A DNA stretch of 5,188 nt from an uncultured Bacteroides sp. (lineage in GTDB: Bacteria > Bacteroidota > Bacteroidia > Bacteroidales > Bacteroidaceae), in NCBI GenBank assembly GCA_959606905.1, contig CAUHML010000211.1, positions 1-5,188 of the forward strand, written 5' to 3'. The notes beneath the pieces were generated by a model. It made no database searches. It was given only the letters and a program-made list of their open reading frames with translations, and was not told where the DNA came from. Made by a program: the position numbers and the translations under genes. Positions 1 through 5,188 of this stretch are shown here, piece after piece (positions within the stretch are counted from its first letter, which is position 1; each line of letters begins with the position of its first letter).

Positions 1-23
1 GCATTCGTTTTTTTGTAGTCCAT
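1..23 (-). CDS. rpoZ: 5' end of a gene, probably RNA polymerase omega subunit (partial)
   Basis: Only seven full codons and part of an eighth are inside the window: ATG at 23-21, then D-Y-K-K-T-N and a codon starting GC. The frame is open to the edge. The ATG lies 14 bp after the bamD stop on the same strand, in A/T-rich DNA without a Shine-Dalgarno sequence, which is normal for Bacteroidota. From memory, Bacteroides omega proteins (Rpb6/RpoZ family) begin with this MDYKKTN string, and an omega gene follows bamD in many Bacteroidota genomes. Omega is a small subunit that helps RNA polymerase assemble and stay stable. No promoter fits in the gap, so it should be co-transcribed with bamD. The identity rests on seven residues plus gene order; that a gene starts here is more certain than which gene it is. 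Confidence 0.66.
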
Positions 24-37
24 AAATCTATTTAAAT

Positions 38-841
38 TTAGTCTTTAATTACTTTTTGTGATTCATTAAATATTTTCTCAGCCTCTTTCAAGTACTTGCT
101 TTCCGGAAACTCATTCTTAAAAGCATAATACTCATCAACAGTTTCACGATAACGATCCGCCTTTTTATCTTCCACGCTATAAATAGCCATTTCGTATCTT
201 GCACGCAGAATTAATATAGAAAGTTCTTCGCGATAATCGGTATAAGGATAATCTTTCAGTGCATTCTGAGCCGTGATTACACAAGACTCATAATTATTAC
301 CCATATAATTACCCAAATTATAATATAGTTTTGCCGAATAAAGTTCTTTCAACACCAGCTTATCCTGCAAAGCAAAAATCATATCCTGAGCTTCCTGCTT
401 CTTGACACTATTCGGAAAGTATTCCATGAACATCTGTAATTGTTGGATAGCCTGATAAGTACTCGATTGGTCCAGACGTGGTTCCGGAGTATCCAAGAAC
501 AAGGCCTTACCTGCATGGAAACGTGCCAATTCGGTAAATGTGCCACGCGGATATGTATTAAAATAGGTGATAAATGTCTGGGCTGCTGTCTGATAATCTT
601 TCTGATTATAATAGCTCATACCCAACATATACAAGGATTCTTCCGCTTTATCGGTTCCTTTAAGAATGGTTATTAACTCGTTCAGCAAAGTAGCTGAGCG
701 GTTATACTGCCCTTTCGCAAAATAGTTTTTGGCGGCTTCGTACTTGTATTCGTAATCGGTGCTTTTCAGCAATTTATTATACTCCCCACATGATGTCAGA
801 GTAGCCGCCGCAAGCAAAGTTATAATGATATTTTTCTTCAT
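38..841 (-). CDS. bamD: Outer membrane protein assembly factor BamD (TPR lipoprotein)
   Basis: This 267-residue protein is an outer-membrane lipoprotein of the BAM complex, which folds beta-barrel proteins into the outer membrane together with BamA. Residues 1-18 are a lipoprotein signal: a basic MKKN start, a hydrophobic core, and the lipobox L15-T16-S17-C18, with Cys18 the expected lipidated residue. The mature start (CGEYNKLLKSTDYEYKYEAAK) is typical of Bacteroidota BamD. TPR-like helical pairs follow at about 33-66, 68-100 and 104-145, with further repeats to about 255, including PxS/PxT turns such as YFPNS and FPESKY. The length is slightly above that of the E. coli protein (about 245) and usual for this phylum. 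The ATG at 841 is preferred because the signal peptide begins there and a good promoter sits just upstream. Its own promoter separates it from the ACT gene, and it is probably co-transcribed with the omega-like gene downstream. I see no defects. Confidence 0.95.
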   Translation of the reverse strand: MKKNIIITLLAAATLTSCGEYNKLLKSTDYEYKYEAAKNYFAKGQYNRSATLLNELITILKGTDKAEESLYMLGMSYYNQKDYQTAAQTFITYFNTYPRGTFTELARFHAGKALFLDTPEPRLDQSSTYQAIQQLQMFMEYFPNSVKKQEAQDMIFALQDKLVLKELYSAKLYYNLGNYMGNNYESCVITAQNALKDYPYTDYREELSILILRARYEMAIYSVEDKKADRYRETVDEYYAFKNEFPESKYLKEAEKIFNESQKVIKD

Positions 842-860
842 CCTATTTAAAAATAATGCG

Positions 861-892
861 CAAAGTTACTTATTCGCTGGGAATTTAGCAAT
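861..892 (-). promoter_or_regulatory. Bacteroidota-type promoter for bamD
   Basis: On the minus strand a -7 element TAACTTTG (868-861) matches the Bacteroidota consensus TAnnTTTG exactly. A 20-bp spacer separates it from ATTG (892-889), a three-of-four match to the -33 element TTTG. Transcription should start a few bases past 861, leaving a leader of under about 20 nt before the bamD ATG at 841. No recognisable Shine-Dalgarno sequence fits in that leader, although TAGG directly abuts the ATG. Both the match and the position are good; activity is inferred. Confidence 0.72.
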
Positions 893-966
893 TAATCTAT
901 GTTTTTTAATACATAAAAGGCGTTAAACATCGACAAAAGGGGAGAAAATAACGGCGAACCGGAAAC

Positions 967-1023
967 AATATACGGTGAATAAACTACACATCACTTAAAA
1001 GCGCAACCTATTCACCGCATATT
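967..1023 (-). repeat. Long inverted repeat / RNA stem-loop between the ACT gene and bamD
   Basis: The arms 967-981 and 1009-1023 are inverted repeats of 15 bp around a 27-nt loop. There is one non-complementary position (A972 against C1018 on the plus strand). Read as minus-strand RNA that position becomes a G-U wobble, so all 15 pairs form only in the transcript reading from the ACT gene. The stem core is GCGGTGAATA. The related octamer ACGGYGAA also occurs as a direct copy at 951-958 and 972-979, 21 bp apart. The stem starts 43 nt after the ACT stop codon. No U-tract follows it immediately, so it is not a textbook terminator. It could be a 3'-end stabilising hairpin, an unusual terminator, or a member of a dispersed REP-like family. 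Confidence 0.6.
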
Positions 1024-1065
1024 ATTTACAATTCATTTTCTACTGTCTACATTTCAGCTATAATA

Positions 1066-1491
1066 CTACAATTTATACAAATCGCTTGCCGCCAACAGGT
1101 CGACTTTCTTTTCTTTCAGCACTTCGATGCATTTATCCAGATTGCTGGGGCGAATCACCACATTTGCAATATTGTTGTTAGCAAATGAGTACATATATTC
1201 AATAAACACTCCTTCAGCAGACAAATATCCCAGTACCTTTGCCAAAGCTCCTGGTACGTTCGGACAGCTAATGCCGACCACATCAGTCACATTCACTGCA
1301 AAATGATTGTCTTTTAAGGCTTTGTATGCTCTATCCGGATCGGATACAATTCCACGCAGAATGCCAAAATCAGCATTTTCGGCGATGCACAAGGCAGAAA
1401 GGTTGATATTTTCTTTTGCCAGCACTTCAGTCACTTCCGTCAAACGACCTGACTTGTTTTCCAAAAAGATAGAAAGTTGTTTTGCTACCAT
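1066..1491 (-). CDS. Tandem ACT-domain protein (probable amino-acid-binding sensor)
   Basis: This 141-residue soluble protein is made of two ACT domains and nothing else. The first (about 3-70) has the ligand-loop signature ENKSGRL at 11-17, and the second (about 71-141) has CPNVPGALAKV at 76-86. Both are N-x-x-G-x-L type turns between the first strand and helix of a beta-alpha-beta-beta-alpha-beta fold. ACT domains usually bind amino acids at domain interfaces and regulate enzymes. This protein has no catalytic or DNA-binding part, so any effect must be through a partner. The gene follows paaK by 19 bp on the same strand with no promoter in between. The same pairing of paaK with a stand-alone ACT protein is common in anaerobes, so a role in sensing an amino acid (perhaps aromatic) for the ligase pathway is a reasonable inference. 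The ligand and partner are not visible from sequence. The start codon directly precedes the first beta strand and there is little room for another. Confidence 0.9.
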   Translation of the reverse strand: MVAKQLSIFLENKSGRLTEVTEVLAKENINLSALCIAENADFGILRGIVSDPDRAYKALKDNHFAVNVTDVVGISCPNVPGALAKVLGYLSAEGVFIEYMYSFANNNIANVVIRPSNLDKCIEVLKEKKVDLLAASDLYKL

Positions 1492-1510
1492 AATTATTTA
1501 AGTATTAGGT

Positions 1511-2809
1511 TTACAGTTTTCTGTTATCAATCACTCGTTTCGCTTTACCCACGCTACGTTCAATACTACGTGGTTCTACCAGTTTCACATTAACACCCAA
1601 TCCGAGTACACTTTGCAAACGTCCTGCCAATTTCTTCTTCAATGCCAACATCCGGTTGATTTCGTCCGAATAAAAATCCGGACGTACTTCCACCTGGAGT
1701 TCCATGGTATCGGTATTATTTTCACGGCCTACTATTAACAGGTAATGCGGTTCAAATTCTGCCATTTCAAGAATAACAGATTCGATCTGTGTCGGGAAGA
1801 CATTCACCCCACGAATAATCAGCATATCATCACTACGTCCCAAGATACGATCCATACGTACCAACGTACGACCACAGGAACATGTGTCATAATGCAAGGC
1901 AGTTAAGTCACGAGTACGGTAACGTAATAGTGGCATCCCTTCTTTTGTCAAATGAGTAAATACCAGTTCACCCGTTTGCCCGGGTTCAACAGGTTGCAGG
2001 GTATTGGGATCAATAATTTCCGGAAAATAATGGTCTTCATTCAAGTGAGTGCCGTGTTGGCATTCACATTCGTACCCCACACCCGGTCCGGCAATCTCAC
2101 TCAAACCATAAATATCATAAGCCTTGATACCCAGTTTTTCTTCAATTTCATGGCGCATTTGCTCCGTCCAGGGTTCTGCACCAAAAGCACCGACTTTCAA
2201 CTTGAATTCTTCGCGGGGTAAACCGGAGTCTTTGATCGCATCAGCCAGATAAAGTGCATAAGAAGGAGTACAACAAAGCACCGTTGAACCGAAATCATGC
2301 ATCAGTGTGATTTGTTTCTCCGTATTACCGCTGGACATCGGAATCACGGATGCTCCGATATTTTCTGCACCGGCATGTGCTCCCAATCCACCTGTAAAAA
2401 GTCCGTATCCATAAGACACCTGGAAAATATCCGAACGGCCGGCACCATAAGCAGTAAAAGCACGTGAGATACATTCTGCCCATGAAGACAAGTCCTTACG
2501 GGTATATCCGACAACGGTCGGTTTTCCGGTAGTACCAGAAGACGCATGAATACGCACAATCTGACTCATCGGCACGGCACAAAGTCCGAACGGATAGTTA
2601 TCTCTTAAATCATGTTTTGTGGTAAACGGCAGTTTCACAATATCATCAATACTGTTGATGTCATCGGGCGTGATACCCATTTCCTGCATTTTCTTCCGAT
2701 AGAAGGGGGTGTTGTGATAAACGTAATCTACAATTTTCTTGAGTCGTATGCTTTGAATCTTGCGAAGACTTTCGCGGTCCATACACTCAATGCTCTCATT
2801 CCAAATCAT
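1511..2809 (-). CDS. paaK: Phenylacetate-CoA ligase (AMP-forming acyl/aryl-CoA synthetase)
   Basis: This 432-residue cytoplasmic enzyme belongs to the ANL (adenylate-forming) superfamily, PaaK branch. It makes an acyl-adenylate from ATP and an aryl acid such as phenylacetate, then the CoA thioester. Visible motifs in order: the phosphate-binding loop SSGTTGKPT at 90-98; the adenine-binding strand YDIYGLSE at 231-238; RYRTRD at 296-301, with Asp301 expected to hold the ribose; the hinge region GRSDDMLIIRGVNVFP at 324-339; a C-terminal lid domain from about 336; and GKAKRV at 421-426, containing the likely adenylation lysine. Cys248, Cys250, His252, His255, Cys310 and Cys312 could form a structural metal site. 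The length is normal for the family (about 430-440). It is first in a two-gene unit with the ACT protein. No indolepyruvate ferredoxin oxidoreductase genes (iorAB) are adjacent; they often accompany paaK in anaerobes. The exact substrate (phenylacetate, hydroxyphenylacetate, indoleacetate) cannot be told, and in the cell the reaction might run toward acid and ATP. Confidence 0.93.
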   Translation of the reverse strand: MIWNESIECMDRESLRKIQSIRLKKIVDYVYHNTPFYRKKMQEMGITPDDINSIDDIVKLPFTTKHDLRDNYPFGLCAVPMSQIVRIHASSGTTGKPTVVGYTRKDLSSWAECISRAFTAYGAGRSDIFQVSYGYGLFTGGLGAHAGAENIGASVIPMSSGNTEKQITLMHDFGSTVLCCTPSYALYLADAIKDSGLPREEFKLKVGAFGAEPWTEQMRHEIEEKLGIKAYDIYGLSEIAGPGVGYECECQHGTHLNEDHYFPEIIDPNTLQPVEPGQTGELVFTHLTKEGMPLLRYRTRDLTALHYDTCSCGRTLVRMDRILGRSDDMLIIRGVNVFPTQIESVILEMAEFEPHYLLIVGRENNTDTMELQVEVRPDFYSDEINRMLALKKKLAGRLQSVLGLGVNVKLVEPRSIERSVGKAKRVIDNRKL

Positions 2810-2862
2810 GTGTTTCTGGTATTACTAGTTGTATGAATCTGTTTTTTGATATTAATATGTTG

Positions 2863-2870
2863 CAAAGTAA
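2863..2870 (-). promoter_or_regulatory. Possible -7 element for paaK
   Basis: Minus-strand TTACTTTG (2870-2863) differs from TAnnTTTG at one position. It lies 53 bp upstream of the paaK ATG, a sensible distance. No TTTG stands at the expected 19-21 bp further upstream, so the -33 element is poor or absent. It is the best candidate in this divergent intergenic region for the paaK-ACT transcript, and it is offered as tentative. Confidence 0.4.
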
Positions 2871-2891
2871 AGGATTTATTTGGAAAAATGA

Positions 2892-2922
2892 TTTGTTATC
2901 TCGATTATTTTACCGAATATTG
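2892..2922 (+). promoter_or_regulatory. Possible weak promoter for uvrB, followed by an AGGA ribosome site
   Basis: TTTG at 2892-2895 is followed after 19 bp by GAATATTG (2915-2922), which keeps six of eight positions of a TAnnTTTG element counting the two free ones. Spacing and distance to the uvrB ATG (2945) are right, but the -7 match is weak. After it, AGGA at 2934-2937 lies 7 nt before the ATG and resembles a Shine-Dalgarno sequence, which is uncommon in this phylum and supports the chosen uvrB start. I saw no SOS-like operator, though I cannot say what a Bacteroides one would look like. Confidence 0.33.
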
Positions 2923-2944
2923 CTCCACTTTTTAGGATTTAACT

Positions 2945-4978
2945 ATGAATTTTGAATTAACATCAGCCTACAAACCCACCGGAGACCAACCGGAAGCGAT
3001 TGCCCAACTAACAGACGGAGTAATCCAGGGACTTCCTGCACAGACTTTATTAGGAGTTACCGGTTCGGGAAAGACATTCACTATCGCCAACGTTATTGCT
3101 AACATCAACAAGCCGACGTTGATTCTAAGCCATAACAAGACGCTGGCTGCACAGTTATACAGCGAGTTTAAGGGATTTTTTCCGAATAATGCGGTAGAAT
3201 ACTATGTTTCTTACTATGACTATTATCAGCCGGAGGCCTATCTACCCAACAGTGATACTTATATAGAAAAAGACCTTGCTATCAATGACGAAATTGACAA
3301 ACTCCGTCTTGCTGCCACTTCTGCCCTACTCTCCGGACGAAAGGATGTGGTCGTGGTGTCTTCCGTTTCTTGTATCTATGGCATGGGAAATCCTTCGGAC
3401 TTCTATAAAAATGTCATAGAAATCGAACGGGGACGTATGCTCGACCGCAACGTATTCCTCCGCCGGCTAGTAGATAGTTTATATGTACGCAACGACATTG
3501 ACCTAAACCGTGGGAATTTCCGTGTCAAGGGAGATACAGTAGATATTTATCTGGCCTATACGGACAATCTGCTCCGTGTCACTTTCTGGGGTGACGAAAT
3601 TGACGGTATAGAAGAGGTAGACCCAGTGACCGGAGTCACCATTGCTCCTTTCGAAGCTTACAAGATTTATCCGGCAAATCTGTTCATGACTACCAAGGAG
3701 GCGACTCTCCGTGCCATTCATGAAATAGAAGATGATCTGACCAAACAGGTTGCCTTCTTTGAATCAATCGGCAAAGAATACGAGGCCAAACGGCTCTATG
3801 AACGGGTTACTTATGATATGGAAATGATCCGGGAGTTGGGACACTGCTCCGGGATAGAGAACTATTCACGTTACTTCGATGGTCGGGCTGCCGGTACTCG
3901 TCCATACTGCCTGCTCGATTTCTTCCCGGACGATTTCTTGATTGTTATTGACGAAAGCCATGTTAGCGTACCACAAATCCGTGCCATGTACGGAGGAGAC
4001 CGTGCCCGTAAAATCAATCTTGTAGAATATGGCTTCCGTTTGCCCGCAGCCATGGACAACCGTCCGTTAAAATTTGAAGAGTTTGCAGAAATGGCAAAGC
4101 AGGTGATCTATGTCAGTGCCACTCCGGCAGAATATGAATTGATTCAGTCTGAAGGTATTGTCGTAGAACAAGTGATTCGTCCCACCGGCCTGCTTGATCC
4201 TATCATTGAAGTCCGGCCGAGCCTGAATCAAATTGATGATTTAATGGAAGAAATCCAGCTTCGTATCGAAAAAAGCGAACGTGTGCTTGTCACTACTCTC
4301 ACCAAACGTATGGCTGAAGAACTGACCGAATATCTCCTTAATAATAATGTAAGATGCAATTATATCCACAGTGATGTCGACACTTTGGAGCGTGTGAAGA
4401 TTATGGATGATCTCCGGCAAGGTATATACGATGTACTGATTGGCGTCAACCTGCTTCGTGAGGGGCTTGACCTTCCGGAAGTATCACTTGTTGCTATCCT
4501 TGATGCGGATAAGGAAGGATTCCTCCGTTCACACCGTTCCCTGACACAGACCGCCGGACGTGCTGCCCGTAATGTCAATGGAAAAGTTATCATGTATGCC
4601 GACAGAATGACGGACAGTATGAAACTCACCATCGACGAGACTAACCGCCGCCGCGAAAAACAGTTGGCTTACAATGAAGCAAACGGAATCACTCCCCAAC
4701 AGATTAAAAAGGCTCGAAATCTATCAGTATTCGGAAATGCAAACTCGGAAACAGAAGAACTGCTGAAAGAAAAGCACGCTTATGTTGAACCTTCTACTCC
4801 GAATATTGCAGCAGATCCGGTGGTACAGTATATGAGCAAAGCGCAAATGGAAAAGAGCATCGAACGTACCCGCAAACTAATGCAAGAGGCAGCCAAGAAA
4901 CTGGAATTTATCGAAGCTGCGCAATATCGCGATGAATTATTGAAACTGGAAGACCTGATGAAGGAGAAATGGGGATAA
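2945..4978 (+). CDS. uvrB: Excinuclease ABC subunit B (UvrB)
   Basis: UvrB (677 residues; E. coli 673) is the central protein of nucleotide excision repair. UvrA loads it onto damaged DNA, it verifies the lesion using ATP and a beta-hairpin, and it then recruits UvrC for incision. All helicase-like motifs are present: Walker A GVTGSGKT at 37-44 (Lys43); the aromatic beta-hairpin YYVSYYDYYQPEAY at 86-99 that inserts between the DNA strands; DESH at 336-339 (motif II); SATP at 391-394 (motif III); VLVTTLTKRMAEELT near 447-461 (motif IV); DVLIGVNLLREGLDLPEV near 496-513 (motif V); and QTAGRAARN at 535-543 (motif VI, arginine finger region). The C-terminal UVR coiled-coil that contacts UvrC lies at about 633-670, with Phe655 in the usual aromatic position. 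The N-terminus matches the family start, so the ATG at 2945 is secure. It stands alone, divergent from paaK, and appears fully functional. Confidence 0.98.
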   Translation: MNFELTSAYKPTGDQPEAIAQLTDGVIQGLPAQTLLGVTGSGKTFTIANVIANINKPTLILSHNKTLAAQLYSEFKGFFPNNAVEYYVSYYDYYQPEAYLPNSDTYIEKDLAINDEIDKLRLAATSALLSGRKDVVVVSSVSCIYGMGNPSDFYKNVIEIERGRMLDRNVFLRRLVDSLYVRNDIDLNRGNFRVKGDTVDIYLAYTDNLLRVTFWGDEIDGIEEVDPVTGVTIAPFEAYKIYPANLFMTTKEATLRAIHEIEDDLTKQVAFFESIGKEYEAKRLYERVTYDMEMIRELGHCSGIENYSRYFDGRAAGTRPYCLLDFFPDDFLIVIDESHVSVPQIRAMYGGDRARKINLVEYGFRLPAAMDNRPLKFEEFAEMAKQVIYVSATPAEYELIQSEGIVVEQVIRPTGLLDPIIEVRPSLNQIDDLMEEIQLRIEKSERVLVTTLTKRMAEELTEYLLNNNVRCNYIHSDVDTLERVKIMDDLRQGIYDVLIGVNLLREGLDLPEVSLVAILDADKEGFLRSHRSLTQTAGRAARNVNGKVIMYADRMTDSMKLTIDETNRRREKQLAYNEANGITPQQIKKARNLSVFGNANSETEELLKEKHAYVEPSTPNIAADPVVQYMSKAQMEKSIERTRKLMQEAAKKLEFIEAAQYRDELLKLEDLMKEKWG

Positions 4979-4994
4979 ACTTTCCTCATTCTCC
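4963..4994 (+). other. RNA hairpin spanning the uvrB stop codon
   Basis: GGAGAA (4963-4968) pairs with TTCTCC (4989-4994). After one bulged A (4969), TGGGGA (4970-4975) pairs with TCCTCA (4983-4988) including one G-U wobble. That gives 12 pairs around the 7-nt loop 4976-4982, and the UAA stop (4976-4978) forms the first three loop bases. No U-tract follows, so it is not a standard terminator. It may protect the 3' end of the mRNA or slow ribosomes near the stop. The pairing is clear; the function is not known. Confidence 0.55.
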
Positions 4995-5068
4995 ACATAC
5001 TATATTCTGGGTATTAAGGGCTATAAATTCTTAACAAGTCTATAATACAAACATCCATTTTTTAATTA

Positions 5069-5090
5069 GTGTTATAAAAACACCTTTTAT
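5069..5090 (+). terminator. Weak intrinsic-terminator-like hairpin after uvrB
   Basis: GTGTT (5069-5073) and AACAC (5079-5083) form a 5-bp stem with a 5-nt loop, followed by CTTTTAT. It lies about 90 bp after the uvrB stop and just before the next promoter, where the uvrB transcript would be expected to end. The stem is short and A/T-containing, so termination here is likely but not certain. Confidence 0.4.
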
Positions 5091-5110
5091 CTGCTGTTAA
5101 TTTGCAGATA
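5088..5110. repeat. Inverted repeat overlapping the -33 element of the last promoter
   Basis: TATCTGC (5088-5094) and GCAGATA (5104-5110) are perfect 7-bp inverted repeats separated by 9 bp. The right half begins on the last base of the -33 element TTTG (5101-5104), and the repeat spacing (16 bp from half-site to half-site) is close to one and a half helical turns. This geometry could suit a dimeric regulator, but it could also be read as an RNA hairpin at the end of the uvrB transcript. The sequence is seen; the role is inferred. Confidence 0.4.
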
Positions 5111-5131
5111 TGGCAAAACAACGTATCTTTG
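5101..5131 (+). promoter_or_regulatory. Strong Bacteroidota-type promoter for a gene beyond the right edge
   Basis: TTTG (5101-5104), a 19-bp spacer and TATCTTTG (5124-5131) match both halves of the -33/-7 consensus exactly, making this the best promoter in the window. Transcription should begin a few bases after 5131 and read rightward out of the window. It lies 123 bp past the uvrB stop, so the unseen gene has its own start and is not simply an extension of the uvrB unit. Confidence 0.82.
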
Positions 5132-5135
5132 CAGT

Positions 5136-5188
5136 GTGTTTTTCATAGTATTAGATTTAAGGTTAACAAAGGTTGGAGCAAGGCGTTG
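5136..5188 (+). promoter_or_regulatory. Start of a long 5' untranslated leader (truncated by window edge)
   Basis: After the promoter there is no ATG to the end of the window, at least 50 nt of leader. It contains TTTTTCATAGTATTAG and then TTAAGGTTAACAAAGGTTGG, which includes the GTTAAC palindrome. From memory, nearly this same leader stands before several Bacteroides genes for RNA-binding (RRM), cold-shock and DEAD-box helicase proteins, and such leaders go on to form a hairpin before the coding start. I could not check this. If right, the unseen gene belongs to that RNA-chaperone or cold-response group and is controlled through its leader. The structure cannot be completed because the sequence stops at 5188. 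Confidence 0.45.

Noticed and set aside
440..676. Open frame on the plus strand opposite bamD with a hydrophobic stretch
   Set aside because: It is antisense to an unmistakable BamD. The hydrophobic run is the reverse reading of TPR codons, and no promoter precedes it.
952..961. CGG-TTCG-CCG mini-hairpin followed by a T-rich run on the minus strand, as a terminator of the ACT transcript
   Set aside because: A three-pair stem is too short, and the closing pair is not the stabilising C(UUCG)G type. It could add to the 967-1023 stem but was not called alone.
1511..1526. Small ACAG-TTTT-CTGT hairpin at the paaK stop codon as a terminator
   Set aside because: The stem has only four pairs, there is no following U-tract, and the ACT gene starts 19 bp later, so co-transcription is more likely.
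2344..2559. Open frame on the minus strand in another frame of paaK
   Set aside because: It is an overlapping frame within the P-loop region of a well-conserved enzyme, with no family resemblance or start signals.
2810..2944. SOS or other damage-response operator for uvrB
   Set aside because: No convincing inverted repeat overlaps the candidate uvrB promoter, and no LexA-type box was recognised.
4360..4632. Open frame on the minus strand inside uvrB (about 90 codons)
   Set aside because: It lies wholly antisense to the conserved helicase motifs IV-VI of uvrB and has an Arg/Ser-rich, low-complexity translation, as expected from the reverse of a conserved gene. No ribosome site or promoter was seen.
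5136..5188. GTG-initiated open frame running to the window edge
   Set aside because: It would start within a few bases of the predicted transcription start. The stretch fits an untranslated leader better, and 17 codons without a stop is weak evidence.

Overview
The window looks like ordinary chromosomal DNA of a Bacteroides species (phylum Bacteroidota). Three things point there: the protein sequences of all four complete genes, promoters of the Bacteroidota type (TTTG, about 20 bp, then TAnnTTTG), and start codons preceded by A/T-rich DNA, mostly without a Shine-Dalgarno sequence. I saw no mobile element, CRISPR array, tRNA or rRNA, and no gene that looks foreign.

Left part, minus strand: reading along the minus strand there is a phenylacetate-CoA ligase (paaK, 2809-1511). 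A small two-ACT-domain protein (1491-1066) follows only 19 bp later, so the two are probably one transcript. After a 224-bp gap holding a long stem-loop comes the outer-membrane assembly lipoprotein gene bamD (841-38) with its own promoter. The first codons of a further gene (23-1) follow 14 bp later and run off the window edge. Its N-terminus MDYKKTN and its place after bamD suggest the RNA polymerase omega subunit, rpoZ.

Right part, plus strand: uvrB (2945-4978), the nucleotide-excision-repair damage-verification protein, is complete and diverges from paaK across a 135-bp intergenic region. A stable hairpin holds the uvrB stop codon in its loop. Further on are a modest terminator-like hairpin, an inverted repeat, a very good promoter (5101-5131) and the beginning of a distinctive untranslated leader. 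The gene that leader belongs to lies outside the window.

The genes fall into three independent housekeeping or metabolic units: aryl-acid activation with a presumed amino-acid sensor, envelope biogenesis plus transcription machinery, and DNA repair. I do not see an undescribed multi-gene system. The parts that ordinary annotation would miss are non-coding: the 967-1023 stem-loop, the stop-codon hairpin of uvrB, the operator-like repeat over the last promoter, and the leader at the right edge.
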